Origin: Allobranchiibius sp. CTAmp26
GTDB lineage: Bacteria > Actinomycetota > Actinomycetes > Actinomycetales > Dermatophilaceae
Assembly: GCF_017565405.1 (NCBI RefSeq)
Contig: NZ_JAGEKR010000007.1
Span: 1 to 64,000, forward strand
Length of the DNA stretch: 64,000 nt
Direction of reading: 5' to 3'
Shown: positions 1 to 15,712 of the stretch, piece after piece
Numbering within the stretch: position 1 is the first letter of the stretch
How the letters are laid out: every line of letters starts with the position of its first letter
The notes under the pieces: model-generated
Databases searched by the model: none
The model's input: only the letters and a program-made list of their open reading frames with translations
Told to the model about the DNA's origin: nothing
Program-made: the position numbers and the translations under genes

Positions 1-20
1 GTTGAGTTATCAAGAAACGA
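1..20 (-). promoter_or_regulatory. rRNA leader boxA-like antitermination site
   Basis: On the minus strand the last bases read TCGTTTCTTGATAACTCAAC. This resembles the boxA-like element of actinobacterial rRNA leaders (TTCTTTGAGAACTCAA type), which recruits Nus factors for antitermination. It lies about 50 nt downstream of a good minus-strand promoter and is preceded by a GTTGCCCCGG segment that I recall from related rRNA leaders. The 16S gene itself would start beyond position 1, outside the window, so the operon identity is inferred. Confidence 0.6.
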
Positions 21-72
21 TCGCGACCGTTACACGCAGATCTTGTCTGCATTTCTCCGGGGCAACTTCTCT

Positions 73-102
73 AACTTAGCACCACTTCCCGGCTGCTTCC
101 AA
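73..102 (-). promoter_or_regulatory. Predicted rRNA operon promoter
   Basis: Minus-strand -35 TTGGAA (97-102) and -10 TAAGTT (73-78) are separated by exactly 18 bases, a sigma70/HrdB-type layout. The promoter points out of the window into the rRNA leader and sits downstream of the tyrS stop. The 140 bases between it and tyrS show no gene. A second upstream promoter is possible but I cannot pick one out. Confidence 0.6.
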
Positions 103-241
103 ATCGAGCGAAGCGGGGGATTTCGTTCGTGATGCTGGGTATTCACTGAACTGCGGACCAGCCGGCTGCTCGCCGTCTGTGCCTCCGTCAGGCAGTGGGC
201 AAGAGCGTACGACACCGGGTCGGGTGCGGCCAAATCGGCTC

Positions 242-1501
242 TCACGCACGCCGTGCAGCCACCAGATGCTTGCGTCCACGCTTGATCAGGGCCACCCGTC
301 CGTGGAGGTAGTCGGCCTCGGTGAGGGTGGCTTCCGCGTTCGTCACCTTGACGTTGTTGAGCGAGATCCCGCCCTCGTCGATCAGCCGGCGGGCGGCGTT
401 GCGGCTCTCCGCCACTCCCGTCTGCACCAGCGCATCGACGATGGTCGCCCCCGCCTGCACCACTGCGCCGGGAAGCTCCGCCGTGGCGTCCTGCAGGGTG
501 CGTTCGTCGAGTGCATTCACGTCCCCCTTGGCGAAGAGCGCCTCTGCGGCCGCCTGCGCGGACCTGGTCGCGTCGGCGCCGTGCACGAGTGTGGTGACCA
601 GTTCGGCCAGCGTGCGCTGCGCGGTACGGCGGAAGGGCTCGTCGCGCACCTGTTGCTCCAGGGGCCCGATCTCGGCGAGGTCCAGATCCGTCAGCACCTT
701 GAGGAGGGTCACCACCTCGGCGTCGTCGACGTTGATCCAGAACTGGTAGAACGCCCACGGGCTGAACATCTGCGCGTCGAGCCAGACGGCGTTGCCCTCG
801 GACTTGCCGTACTTGCGTCCACTGGAGTCGGTCAGCAGCGGGGTGGTCAGCACGTGGACCGCCGCACCCTCGCTGGAGCGGATGAGGTCGGCGCCGGCCA
901 GGATGTTGCCCCACTGGTCGACCGCCCCGGTCTGCAACGTGCAGCCGTACTCGCGGAACAGGTGCAGGTAGTCCAGGCCCTGCAGCACCTGGTAGCTGAA
1001 CTCGGTGTAGCTGATGCCGTGCTCGCTGTTCAGGCGCGCCGCGACGGCGTCCTTCTTGATCATCGTGTTGACCCGGAAGTGCTTGCCGATGTCGCGCAGG
1101 AAGTCCAGCGCCGAGATGCTGCTGGTCCAGTCCAGGTTGTTGACGATCCGGGCCGGGTTGGCACCGTCGAAGTCCAGGAACGGGCGCACCTGCTCCTCGA
1201 TCCGGCTCACCCACTCCGCGGTCTGCTCGGGTGTCTTCAGCACCCGCTCGGCCGTGGGCCGCGGATCGCCGATCAGACCCGTCGAGCCGCCGACCAGGCA
1301 CAGCACGTGGTGCCCGGCGCGCTGCAGACGTCGCAGCAGGACCAGCTGGACGAGATTGCCGAAGTGCAGTGACGGGGCGGTCGGGTCGAAACCGCAGTAG
1401 ACCGTCAGAGGGCCGCTCGCGAGCGCATCGCGCAGGGCGGTCTCATCGGTGGTCTGGGCCACCATGCCGCGCCACTGCAGCTCCTCGAAGATGTCAGTCA
1501 C
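242..1501 (-). CDS. tyrS: Tyrosyl-tRNA synthetase
   Basis: Charges tRNA-Tyr with tyrosine in the cytoplasm. The 419-residue protein is a class Ic synthetase: the HIGH-type motif is HFGN at about residues 46-49, the KMSKS-type loop is KYGKS at 230-234, and the last ~65 residues form an S4 RNA-binding domain (RLIDEGGISLNNVKV). The length matches the bacterial TyrRS family. I chose a GTG start at 1499-1501 because GGAAGGAA lies 8 bases upstream and the product then begins VTDIFEELQWRG, as expected; a longer upstream reading frame lacks family similarity. It follows the glycosylase gene by 70 bases and precedes an rRNA leader, an order I recall from other Micrococcales. Confidence 0.97.
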   Translation of the reverse strand: MTDIFEELQWRGMVAQTTDETALRDALASGPLTVYCGFDPTAPSLHFGNLVQLVLLRRLQRAGHHVLCLVGGSTGLIGDPRPTAERVLKTPEQTAEWVSRIEEQVRPFLDFDGANPARIVNNLDWTSSISALDFLRDIGKHFRVNTMIKKDAVAARLNSEHGISYTEFSYQVLQGLDYLHLFREYGCTLQTGAVDQWGNILAGADLIRSSEGAAVHVLTTPLLTDSSGRKYGKSEGNAVWLDAQMFSPWAFYQFWINVDDAEVVTLLKVLTDLDLAEIGPLEQQVRDEPFRRTAQRTLAELVTTLVHGADATRSAQAAAEALFAKGDVNALDERTLQDATAELPGAVVQAGATIVDALVQTGVAESRNAARRLIDEGGISLNNVKVTNAEATLTEADYLHGRVALIKRGRKHLVAARRA

Positions 1502-1571
1502 TGGTCTCGGTTCCTTCCGTGGCGTCCCGTCGGGGTGCGCCGTGTCGTGGGTGCAGGCTGCCGCACCAGTC

Positions 1572-4172
<2,601 letters not shown>

Positions 4173-4176
<4 letters not shown>

Positions 4177-5105
4177 GACTGCCCCAGCACGAACGACAGC
4201 AGCGCCTTCTGCGCGTGCAGCCTGTTCTCGGCCTCGTCGAAGACCACCGACGCCGGTCCGTCGATCACCTCGGCGCTGATCTCGAACCCGCGGTAGGCCG
4301 GTAGACAGTGCAGGACGATCGCGTCGTTCGCGGCGTGGGACAGCAACGCGGCGTCCACCGCGTACGGCGCGAACGGGGAGTCCTCGCCCTTGCGGGTCGC
4401 GGACTCACCCTCTTGACCCATCGACACCCACGTATCGGTGATGACGGCCTGGGCGGAGTCGACAGCAGCGCGCGGATCGTCGGTGAGGGTGACCGATCCC
4501 CCTGTCGTGTCGGCGATCTCACGGGCGCGGCGTACGACGTCCGGGTCCACCTGCGCGACGTTCGGCCCGCCGACCCGCAGGTGGATGCCCGCGGTCGCGA
4601 AACCCAGCAGGTAGGAGTGCGCCATGTTGTTGGCGGCATCGCCGACGTACGCCGCGGTGAGACCGGCGAGTCGGCCGCGGTGCTCGGTGATGGTCAGCAG
4701 ATCGGCCAGGATCTGGCACGGGTGGAACTGGTCGGTGAGGGCGTTGACCACCGGCACCCCGGCGTACTGCGCCATCTCCTCGATCCGGGACTGGTCGAAG
4801 GTGCGCCACACGATCGCCGCCACCTGCCGGCCGAGGACGCGAGCGCAGTCCGGGATCGACTCGCGCACCCCGATCTGGGCCATCGACCCGTCGACGACCA
4901 CCGGGTAGCCGCCCAGTTCGGACACGCCTGTGGAGAAGGACAACTGGGTCCGCAGCGTGGGCTTGTCGAAGATCAGCGCGACCGAGCGGGGACCCTCCAA
5001 CGGCCGGGCGGCGAACCGGTCCACCTTCAGGCGGGCCGCCTCGGCCAGGATCCGGGCCTGCTCCTCCGGGGTGATGTCGTCGTCGCGCAGGAAGTGTCGG
5101 GTCAT
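4173..5105 (-). CDS. argF: Ornithine carbamoyltransferase
   Basis: Makes citrulline from ornithine and carbamoyl phosphate. The 310-residue protein has FHPCQILADLLT, DTWVSMGQE (ornithine loop) and LHCLPAYRG (catalytic Cys), all in the expected order. The carbamoyl-phosphate motif, commonly STRTR, reads TLRTQ here (FDKPTLRTQLSF). Acetyl- and succinylornithine transcarbamylases also vary at this loop, but the HCLP motif and the argD-argF-argR context favour ordinary ArgF. Start ATG 5103-5105 overlaps the argD stop. Confidence 0.93.
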
Positions 5106-6289
5106 GAGGTCGCCTCCTGCAGGATGCCCGGCAGGGCATCCAGGAACTGGTCGAGTTGGGTCGTACTCAGCACCAGGGGAGGTGCCAGCCGAAGTGCCTG
5201 CGGCGCCACGGGGTTGACGATGAAGCCGGCGTCACGGGCGGCGATGGCGACCGCGGGCGCGATCGGTTCGGCGAGCGTGATCGCCTGCAGCAGGCCGATC
5301 CCCCGCACGCCGGTGACTCCGGCCGGGGCCTGGTCGCGGATGCGATCGGCGAGATGGCGACCGAGACGCTCGGCGTGAGCGAGCAGACCCTGCTCCTCGA
5401 TGGTCTGGACCACCGCCAGGCCAGCTGCGGCCGCCAGCGGATTGCCGCCGAACGTGGATCCATGCTGGCCCGGCTGCAGTAGGTGTGACACCTGTTCGCC
5501 GTAGGTCACCAGGGCACCGATCGGCACTCCCCCGCCCAGTCCCTTGGCCACCGTGATCGCGTCCGGCACGACGTCGGTGTGCTGGTGGGCGAACCAGCGG
5601 CCCGTGCGCCCCATGCCGGTCTGGATCTCGTCGAGGATGAGGAGTGCCCCTGCGGCCGTGGTGATGTCGCGGGCCGCCCGCAGGTAGGCGGGGTCCGGCA
5701 CGATGACGCCCGCCTCGCCCTGCACCGGCTCCAGGATGACCGCGCCGGTCTCAGAGGTGACCTGCGACGCCAACGCGTCGACGTCGCCGTACGGGACATG
5801 ACTCACGCCGGGCATCAATGGTTCGAACGGCGTGCGGTACGCGGCCTTGTGGGTGAGTGCGAGTGCGCCGGTGGTGCGCCCGTGGAAGGCTCCCTCGGCG
5901 GCGACGATGCCCGGCCGACCGGTACGCCGCGCGAGCTTGATCGCCGCTTCGATCGCCTCGGCGCCGGAGTTGGCGAAGAACACCCGCGAGCCCTGAGGCG
6001 CCGCCGCGACCCGCAGCAGCTGCTCGGCGAGCTCGATCTGCGGCCGGGAGGTGAAGAGGTTGGAGATGTGGATGGCTTCGGCCGCCTGTTTGGACACCGC
6101 GGCCACCAGCGCGGGGTGACCGTGGCCGAGCACGTTGACGGCGATGCCTCCGAGCAGGTCCAGGTAGCGCCGCCCGTCCGCATCCCAGACGTAGCAGCCG
6201 TCGCCGTGCGTCAGCACGAGTGGAGGGGTGCCGAACACGTTCAGCAGACTGCCCTCGTACCGCTGCAGCAACTCCTGCTGGGCGGTCAT
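5102..6289 (-). CDS. argD: Acetylornithine aminotransferase
   Basis: PLP-dependent class III aminotransferase converting N-acetylglutamate semialdehyde to N-acetylornithine. The 395-residue protein begins [20 protein letters not shown] and shows [18 protein letters not shown], the cofactor-binding [14 protein letters not shown], and the Schiff-base lysine in [15 protein letters not shown]. The ATG at 6287-6289 overlaps the argB stop; the in-frame extension upstream of it lies inside argB and is not used. It may also serve in lysine synthesis as succinyl-DAP aminotransferase, as in other bacteria. Confidence 0.96.
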   Translation of the reverse strand: MTAQQELLQRYEGSLLNVFGTPPLVLTHGDGCYVWDADGRRYLDLLGGIAVNVLGHGHPALVAAVSKQAAEAIHISNLFTSRPQIELAEQLLRVAAAPQGSRVFFANSGAEAIEAAIKLARRTGRPGIVAAEGAFHGRTTGALALTHKAAYRTPFEPLMPGVSHVPYGDVDALASQVTSETGAVILEPVQGEAGVIVPDPAYLRAARDITTAAGALLILDEIQTGMGRTGRWFAHQHTDVVPDAITVAKGLGGGVPIGALVTYGEQVSHLLQPGQHGSTFGGNPLAAAAGLAVVQTIEEQGLLAHAERLGRHLADRIRDQAPAGVTGVRGIGLLQAITLAEPIAPAVAIAARDAGFIVNPVAPQALRLAPPLVLSTTQLDQFLDALPGILQEATS

Positions 6290-7194
6290 GCGTCGTCCTG
6301 CGGAAGCACCATGGTGCCGATCCCTTCGTCGGTGAAGACCTCGAGCAGCAGCGAGTGCGCCCGGCGGCCGTCGATCACGTGTGCTTGCGGCACTCCCCCA
6401 CGGATCGCGCGGATGCACCCCTCGAGCTTGGGCACCATCCCCGAATCCACTTCTGCCAGCAGCTCTTCGGCGCGCTCAAGAGACAGGGAGCTGAGGAGGC
6501 TGTCGCGGTCCGGCCAACTCGCGTAGATGCCCTCGACATCGGTGAGCATGACGAGCTTGTGCGCACCGAGCGCGACGGCCAGGGCGGAGGCGGCCGTGTC
6601 GGCGTTGACGTTGAGCACCTGGCCCGGCTCGCCGAGGTCCGGCGCGACCGAGGACACGACGGGCACCCTCCCGGCGTCGAGCAGGTCGCGGACGGCGGCC
6701 GGGTTGACGGTGACCACGTCGCCGACGAGCCCGATGTCGACCTCCTCGCCGTCGATCAGCGCACCGCGCCGACGCGCACCGAAGAGCGAGCCGTCCTCAC
6801 CGGACAATCCGACCGCCAGGGATCCGTGCTGGTTGATCAGGCCGATCAGCTCCCGGGAGACCTGGCCGGTCAGCACCATCCGCACGACCTCCATCACCTC
6901 CGGGGTGGTGACGCGCAGGCCGGCCTTGAACTCGGATCGCAGGCCCAATCGGTCGAGCATGATCTGGATCTGCGGGCCGCCGCCGTGCACGACGACCGGA
7001 CGCAGCCCGGCGTACCGCAGGAAGGCGACGTCCTGGGCGAACGCCAGTTTGAGGGCGTCGTCGGTCATCGCGTTGCCGCCGTACTTGATCACCACGAGCG
7101 CGTCGCGGAATCGCTCCAGCCACGGGAGCGCCTCGACCAGGGTGACGGCTTTGTCGGCGGCGCCGATCAGGTCGGTCGGCGGGCGCAGGGTCAT
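6286..7194 (-). CDS. argB: Acetylglutamate kinase
   Basis: Phosphorylates N-acetylglutamate, usually the arginine-feedback point. The 302-residue amino acid kinase shows [10 protein letters not shown] (residues ~34-43), [14 protein letters not shown], the nucleotide-site [18 protein letters not shown], and [15 protein letters not shown] near the C terminus. The extra N-terminal helix (about 25 residues before the kinase core) fits the arginine-inhibited hexameric type. Start ATG 7192-7194 overlaps the argJ stop. Confidence 0.97.
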   Translation of the reverse strand: MTLRPPTDLIGAADKAVTLVEALPWLERFRDALVVIKYGGNAMTDDALKLAFAQDVAFLRYAGLRPVVVHGGGPQIQIMLDRLGLRSEFKAGLRVTTPEVMEVVRMVLTGQVSRELIGLINQHGSLAVGLSGEDGSLFGARRRGALIDGEEVDIGLVGDVVTVNPAAVRDLLDAGRVPVVSSVAPDLGEPGQVLNVNADTAASALAVALGAHKLVMLTDVEGIYASWPDRDSLLSSLSLERAEELLAEVDSGMVPKLEGCIRAIRGGVPQAHVIDGRRAHSLLLEVFTDEGIGTMVLPQDDA

Positions 7195-8342
7195 GTGCTG
7201 TACGCCGAGTTCTCGTGCACGTACTCGTGGGTGAGGTCGTTGGTCCAGATCGTCGCCGCCGCCTCCCCCGCGTGGAGGGCGACCACGACCTGCACCTCCC
7301 GACCGGTCAGGTCGACTCCGGCGCGGTCATCTCCCACGCCCCCGGAGCGGCACACCTGCACCCCGTTCATCCAGACGTCCAGCTCGGCAGGGTCGAAGCT
7401 CGCGTACGTCGTGCCGACAGCTGCGAGCACCCGGCCCCAGTTCGGGTCGTTGCCGAAGACCGCGCACTTGAAGAGGTTGTTGCGCGCGATCGCGCGCCCG
7501 ACCTCGAGCGCCTCGGTCGTGGAGAGGGCCGAACGGATCTCGATGCTGATGTCGTGGTGCGCGCCCTCCGCGTCGCCGATCAGCTGACGTGCCAGATCGG
7601 CGCAGCACGTGGTGAGGGCGTCCGTCAGCTCCGCGCGATCCACCGTGACGCCGGAAGCACTCGACGCGAGCACCAGGACCGTGTCGTTGGTGGACTGGCA
7701 CCCGTCGGAGTCGATCCGGTCGAAGGTGATCTCGGTGGCCGCACGCAGCGCTGCTTCGAGGTCGGCGGGGTCGACCACGGCGTCGGTGGTGATCACCACC
7801 AGCATCGTGGCCAGGGCCGGCGCCAGCATCCCCGCGCCCTTGGCCATCCCGCCGACCGACCACCCGGACCGGGCGACCGTCGCCTGCTTGGGGTGCGTGT
7901 CGGTGGTCATGATCGCGGTGGCAGCTGCCGTGCCGCCCTGCGCGTCCAGGGCATCCACGCTGCGCGTGACACCTGACAGCAGTCTGTCCATCGGCAACAA
8001 CTCGCCGATCAGCCCCGTCGAACACACCACGACGTCACCGGCAGACACCCCCAGGGCAGCCGCGGTCGCCTCGGCCGTGCGGTGGGTGTCGGCGAATCCC
8101 TGTGCGCCCGTGAGCGCGTTCGCGCCGCCGGAGTTGAGGATCACGGCGTCGGCGCGGCCGTCGGAGACGACCTGCCGACTCCAGGTGACCGGCGCAGCCT
8201 CGATGCGGTTGCTGGTGAAGACTGCGGCCGCGTGGTGGTCGGGCCCGTCGTTCACCACGAGCGCCACGTCGGGATCGCCACTGGCCTTCAGACCGGCGGT
8301 CACACCGGCGGCCCGGAACCCCTGCGGTGCGGTCACACTCAC
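7191..8342 (-). CDS. argJ: Bifunctional glutamate N-acetyltransferase / amino-acid acetyltransferase
   Basis: Recycles the acetyl group from N-acetylornithine to glutamate. The 383-residue precursor is expected to cleave itself between Ala and Thr in [16 protein letters not shown] (about residue 180), giving two chains with the Thr as nucleophile; this site is intact. TTDTHPKQA and the C-terminal [14 protein letters not shown] also match the family. The start is GTG at 8340-8342 with GAGGGAG 6-7 bases upstream, 25 bases after the argC stop. No separate argA is needed if the enzyme also uses acetyl-CoA. Confidence 0.96.
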   Translation of the reverse strand: MSVTAPQGFRAAGVTAGLKASGDPDVALVVNDGPDHHAAAVFTSNRIEAAPVTWSRQVVSDGRADAVILNSGGANALTGAQGFADTHRTAEATAAALGVSAGDVVVCSTGLIGELLPMDRLLSGVTRSVDALDAQGGTAAATAIMTTDTHPKQATVARSGWSVGGMAKGAGMLAPALATMLVVITTDAVVDPADLEAALRAATEITFDRIDSDGCQSTNDTVLVLASSASGVTVDRAELTDALTTCCADLARQLIGDAEGAHHDISIEIRSALSTTEALEVGRAIARNNLFKCAVFGNDPNWGRVLAAVGTTYASFDPAELDVWMNGVQVCRSGGVGDDRAGVDLTGREVQVVVALHAGEAAATIWTNDLTHEYVHENSAYST

Positions 8343-8367
8343 GGCGTACTCCCTCTGCTGGTCATGG

Positions 8368-11967
<3,600 letters not shown>

Positions 11968-11968
<1 letters not shown>

Positions 11969-13062
11969 CAGATCTCCATCCCGAACTGGCTGTTGAAGCG
12001 CACGTCGCCCTCGATCATCTCTCGCATGTCGGCCACACCGGTGCGGAACATCAGCGCCCGGTCGATGCCCATGCCGAAGGCGAAGCCGGAGTACTTCCGC
12101 GGGTCGACGCCGCACGCGCGGAGCACGTTCTCGTTGACCATCCCGCAGCCGCCCCACTCGATCCATCCGGTGCCGCCACAGGTGCGACAGTCCGGGTCGT
12201 TGCCGTGGCACACGAAGCAGCGCAGGTCCATCTCGGCGGACGGCTCGGTGAACGGGAAGTACGACGGGCGCAGACGGGTGGTGATCTCCGGGCCGAAGAG
12301 CTCGGCGGCCAGCCGGTCCAGGGTGCCCTTGAGGTGGGCCATCGTCAGGCCCTCGTCGACCGCCAGACCTTCGAGCTGGTGGAAGGCCGGCATGTGGGTG
12401 GCGTCCAGTTCGTCGGTGCGGAACACCCGCCCCGGGACGGCGATGTAGAGCGGCACGCCGCGCTCGAGCATGGCGCGGGCCTGTACCGGCGAGGTGTGCG
12501 TGCGCAGTACGAGACCGGCATCCGGCGGCTCGACGTAGAACGTGTCCTGCATCTGGCGGGCCGGGTGGTCCTGGTCGAAGTTGAGCGCGTCGAAGGTGAA
12601 CCACTCGGCCTCGACCTCGGGCCCCTCGGCGATCTCCCAGCCCATCCCGACCATCACGTCGGCCATCTGCTGCCCCATCAGCTCGACGGGGTGGCGCCGG
12701 CCGAGCGGGCGCCGATCCGGAACCAGCGTCATGTCGACGCGCTCGTCGGCGAGGATGCGCTCGTCGCGCTCGGCCTCGAGGACCTGCTGACGGGCCTTGA
12801 GCTCCTGGGCGACGCGACCACGGGCCTGGCCGACGCGCTTGCCGGCCTCGGCCTTCGCGGTCGGCGGGAGCGCGCCGATCTCACGGTTGGCCAGCGCCAG
12901 AGGGCTCTTGTCGCCCTGGTGCTCGGTGCGTGCGACCTTCAGCGCCTCGAGGGAGTCGGCGGCTGCGATCCCCTCGATCGCGGACTGCACCGCCGCATCG
13001 ATCTGCGCGGGGTCCAACGCGGCCACCTCGACCGGGTCGTACTGCGTGTTGGGGCCTGACAT
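11968..13062 (-). CDS. pheS: Phenylalanyl-tRNA synthetase alpha subunit
   Basis: Catalytic alpha chain of PheRS. The 364-residue product has an N-terminal coiled coil (~20-100), class II motif 1-2 residues including GRVFRTDELDATHMPAFHQL, and motif 3 GFAFGMGIDRALMFRTGV near the C terminus. It contains CFVCHGNDPDCRTCGGTGW, a Cys-rich insertion that could bind zinc and is seen in other actinobacterial PheS. Start ATG 13060-13062 follows GAAGG; it lies 38 bases after the methyltransferase gene. Confidence 0.97.
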
Positions 13063-13100
13063 CGACTGCCTTCGTTGAGCGTTCGCGGGACGGGCGGAGT

Positions 13101-13928
13101 CTATCGACGGAGGGTGGTGCTCTTCACGGGTGTTTGCGCCGCGGCGCTGGCGTAGAGGCAGAGGGTCGCTGCCATCGCCAGATTGAGGGATTCGGCGTGA
13201 CCGTGGATCGGCACCCGGACGACCGCGTCGCATCGATCGCGTACCTCGTGCGGCAGTCCCCACGCCTCGTTGCCCATCACCCAGGCGTGCGGTCCGTGCA
13301 GCTCGGCCTCGGGCAGCAGCACCTCCCCGGCCCCGTCTGCCGCGAGCACTGCGATGCCACGCCGACGGCAGCCTTCGATGACCGACTCAAGGGGCGCGCC
13401 GACGACGACGGGCAGGTGCCAGAGGGACCCCGCGGTGGAGCGCACCACCTTGGGGTTGTAGACGTCGACGCTGGAGTCGGTGACGATCACCGCGCGGGCG
13501 CCCGCGGCGTCCGCGCCACGCAGCACCGTGCCGGCGTTCCCCGGGTCGCGCACCTGCGCGAGCACGACCACGAAGCCCGCGGTGGGCTCGACGACCGCGT
13601 CCAGCGCGTCGTCGAGGGGGACGTCGACCCGCCGGCAGACCGCCAGGATCCCTTGCGGGTGCTGAGTGTCGGTGAGTTCGGCCAGCACCTGGGCGCTGCA
13701 GTCGTGCACGGGTACGTCGGCGGCGCGCGCCAGTGCGAGCAGATCCGCGTGGCGTGGGACGCAGTCCACGTCGACGTAGACCTCGACCGCGGTGGCCGAT
13801 GCGAACCTCAGCAGCTCGCGCACGGCCTGCGGGCCGTCCGCAACGAAACGGTGGGCCCGCTCACGCGCCGAACGCCGGCCGAGCGTCCGTACCGCCTTCA
13901 CCCGCGTCGCGCGGGGGTTGGTCAGCAC
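13101..13928 (-). CDS. TrmH/SpoU-family RNA 2'-O-methyltransferase
   Basis: Predicted SAM-dependent ribose methyltransferase acting on rRNA or tRNA. The 275 residues have an N-terminal substrate-binding domain (starting LTNPRATRVKAVRTLGRRSA) and a SPOUT knot domain with all three motifs: QVRDPGNAGTVLRGADAAGA, AWVMGNEAWGLP and VPIHGHAESLNLAMAATLCL. GTG start at 13926-13928. It lies 37 bases after rplT, the conserved rplT-rRNA methyltransferase-pheS order of actinobacteria. The exact target nucleotide cannot be told; TsnR-like and RlmB-like roles are both possible. Confidence 0.92.
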   Translation of the reverse strand: MLTNPRATRVKAVRTLGRRSARERAHRFVADGPQAVRELLRFASATAVEVYVDVDCVPRHADLLALARAADVPVHDCSAQVLAELTDTQHPQGILAVCRRVDVPLDDALDAVVEPTAGFVVVLAQVRDPGNAGTVLRGADAAGARAVIVTDSSVDVYNPKVVRSTAGSLWHLPVVVGAPLESVIEGCRRRGIAVLAADGAGEVLLPEAELHGPHAWVMGNEAWGLPHEVRDRCDAVVRVPIHGHAESLNLAMAATLCLYASAAAQTPVKSTTLRR

Positions 13929-13965
13929 GGCAGGCTCGGCCGGCGTTCGAGGATGGTGATGTCGA

Positions 13966-14358
13966 TCAGGCGGCGCTGGTCGCGTCTGCCTTCTCGTCGG
14001 TCGCCGGCACGTTGGCCTTGGCGATCTCGACCAGCGCGGCGAATGCGGGGGCGTCGTTGACGGCCAGCTCTGCCAGCATGCGACGGTCGACCTCGATCTC
14101 GGCGGCCTTCAGGCCCTGGATGAACCGGTTGTAGGTCATCCCGTTGGCGCGGGCGCCGGCGTTGATGCGCTGGATCCACAGGCGACGGAAGTCACCCTTG
14201 CGGGCCCGGCGGTCCCGGTAGGAGTAACCCATGCTGTGGGTTACCTGCTCCTTGGCCTTCCGGTACAGGCGCGAGCGCTGACCGCGGTAGCCGCTCGCCT
14301 GTTCCAGGACGACGCGACGCTTCTTGTGGGCGTTGACTGCCCGCTTCACGCGTGCCAC
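13966..14358 (-). CDS. rplT: 50S ribosomal protein L20
   Basis: Large-subunit assembly protein. The 130-residue chain begins [20 protein letters not shown] and contains [20 protein letters not shown] and [20 protein letters not shown], all hallmark L20. The C-terminal tail after ~residue 118 ([16 protein letters not shown]) is a short acidic extension. It is third gene of the infC-rpmI-rplT operon, 60 bases after rpmI. In Firmicutes L20 represses this operon; no such element was recognised here. Confidence 0.98.
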   Translation of the reverse strand: MARVKRAVNAHKKRRVVLEQASGYRGQRSRLYRKAKEQVTHSMGYSYRDRRARKGDFRRLWIQRINAGARANGMTYNRFIQGLKAAEIEVDRRMLAELAVNDAPAFAALVEIAKANVPATDEKADATSAA

Positions 14359-14418
14359 GTGAATCTCCTTCGTGTAGTGCTACCGGTGGACTCACCGGTG
14401 ATGCGAGATGGGCAGTAC

Positions 14419-14613
14419 TTACTTACCGAGCAGGCGCTTGATCCTGCGGGTGTCGGCGGGCGCGACGACGACGTCGTTCACCAGCCGGCGGGCGTTGCTG
14501 GAGCTGCGCTCCTGGAACTTGTGCACGTGACGCGCGCGCTGACGCATCACCTTGCCGGTCGCGGTGGTGCGGAAGCGCTTCTTGGCCCCGCTGTGGGTCT
14601 TCATCTTCGGCAT
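14419..14613 (-). CDS. rpmI: 50S ribosomal protein L35
   Basis: Small basic large-subunit protein, 64 residues, beginning MPKMKTHSGAKKRFRTTATG and ending in the usual basic IKRLLGK. ATG 14611-14613 is preceded by GAAGGAGA on the minus strand. It lies between infC and rplT, the invariant bacterial order. Confidence 0.98.
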   Translation of the reverse strand: MPKMKTHSGAKKRFRTTATGKVMRQRARHVHKFQERSSSNARRLVNDVVVAPADTRRIKRLLGK

Positions 14614-14704
14614 CTGCCGGTCTCCTTCGTGTCGCCGGCCGCGCTCGGGCGCGGGTGTTCCGGTGTGGCGTGCAAATCTCTGGGCTCGCTACGACGCGAG
14701 CCGG

Positions 14705-15307
14705 TCACTCGGTGGTCGCGAGCTCCGTGTCGGGCTGGTCCTGGTCGGCCGCTTCGGCCTCCCGCTTACGACGTCCCTCGGCGCGGGCCTCGGCCTTCTT
14801 CTTGACCGGCCCGATGACCATGACCATGTTGCGACCGTCCTGCTTCGGCGAACTCTCGACGAAGCCGATCTCGGCCACGTCCTCGGCGAGACGCTGCAGC
14901 AGCTTGAAACCCATCTCCGGACGGGACTGCTCGCGACCGCGGAACATGATCGTGACCTTGACCTTGTCGCCGGCGTTCAGGAATCGCTCGACGTGGCCCT
15001 TCTTGGTGCCGTAGTCGTGCGGGTCGATCTTCAGGCGGAGTTTGATCTCCTTGATGACCGTGTTGACCTGGTTCTTGCGGGCCTCACGGGCCTTGACGGC
15101 AGCCTCGTACTTGAACTTGCCGTAGTCCATGAGCTTGGCGACCGGCGGTTTGGCCATCGGCGCGACCTCGACGAGGTCGAGGTCTGCTTCGCCGGCCAGT
15201 CGCAGCGCGTCCTCGACGCGCACGATGCCGACCTGTTCGCCGTTGGGTCCGACCAGTCGCACCTCGGGTACCCGGATCCGGTCGTTGATACGTGGTTCAG
15301 CGCTGAT
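14705..15307 (-). CDS. infC: Translation initiation factor IF-3, AUC start
   Basis: IF-3 binds the 30S subunit and proofreads start-codon selection. The N domain starts (I/M)[19 protein letters not shown] and the linker and C domain carry [16 protein letters not shown] and [16 protein letters not shown]; a charged C-terminal tail of ~30 residues is typical of actinobacteria. I place the start at ATC 15305-15307: AAGGAG lies 5-6 bases upstream and homology begins there. No ATG or GTG sits in that position; a far-upstream GTG at 15368 would add a non-conserved 21-residue lead. An AUC start would let IF-3 limit its own synthesis, as with the AUU of E. coli infC. Product 200 residues. Confidence 0.93.
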   Translation of the reverse strand: MSAEPRINDRIRVPEVRLVGPNGEQVGIVRVEDALRLAGEADLDLVEVAPMAKPPVAKLMDYGKFKYEAAVKAREARKNQVNTVIKEIKLRLKIDPHDYGTKKGHVERFLNAGDKVKVTIMFRGREQSRPEMGFKLLQRLAEDVAEIGFVESSPKQDGRNMVMVIGPVKKKAEARAEGRRKREAEAADQDQPDTELATTE

Positions 15308-15345
15308 GTCTGCTCCTTCTTCCGCTGCTCCTTCGAAGCTGCGTG

Positions 15346-15389
15346 GAGACAAAGAAAGGCTCCTCGTCACCCACGGTGCACGAGGAGCC
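15346..15389 (-). terminator. Terminator-like attenuator in the infC leader
   Basis: On the minus strand a perfect 9-bp stem (arms 15381-15389 and 15358-15366, sequence GGCTCCTCG) with a 14-base loop is followed at once by TTTCTTTGTCTC. It lies about 50 bases ahead of the infC AUC codon. The stem plus U-rich tail is what an intrinsic terminator or attenuator looks like, which suggests the operon is partly controlled by premature termination. An antiterminator partner was not identified. Confidence 0.55.
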
Positions 15390-15712
15390 CACGCTGCAGT
15401 TCAGGCGTGTCGGTCGACGACCGACGACGACACAACCGTCGGGTCATCGCTGGAATTGCCATACCAGCGGTCGACCACGAGGAGCGTCGTACCTGGACCG
15501 GAACCCCGCGGCATGCCTGCCGCACAGGGTGGAAGCGGTTGCTTCTCTTGCACACCGGCGGTGACGGCCCGAACTGAGGCCCGGACGACAACGCCGATCG
15601 GTAGACACAACGGTAACAGCCGCCCTGCCATTCCCACCAATTCCGCGCCGATCCGCGCTCTCCGGTGCCCCGACACCGTGCAGCGAGCGGCACCCGGCAC
15701 GATAATCACCCC
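15390..15712. other. Intergenic region between infC and the TfoX-like gene
   Basis: This 323-base gap between divergent genes must hold the infC operon promoter and leader on the minus strand and the short promoter of the TfoX-like gene on the plus strand. Short reading frames here have no recognisable similarity. I see no RNA gene and no promoter for infC that I would defend. Confidence 0.5.
15701..15706 (+). promoter_or_regulatory. -10 element, leaderless start of TfoX-like gene
   Basis: GATAAT ends 6 bases before the ATG at 15713, placing transcription start at or next to the start codon. No Shine-Dalgarno sequence precedes that ATG, so a leaderless mRNA is likely. Confidence 0.45.

Noticed and set aside
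15368-15370. GTG as start of infC
   Set aside because: It lies in the attenuator loop, has no Shine-Dalgarno sequence, and adds residues not found in IF-3.
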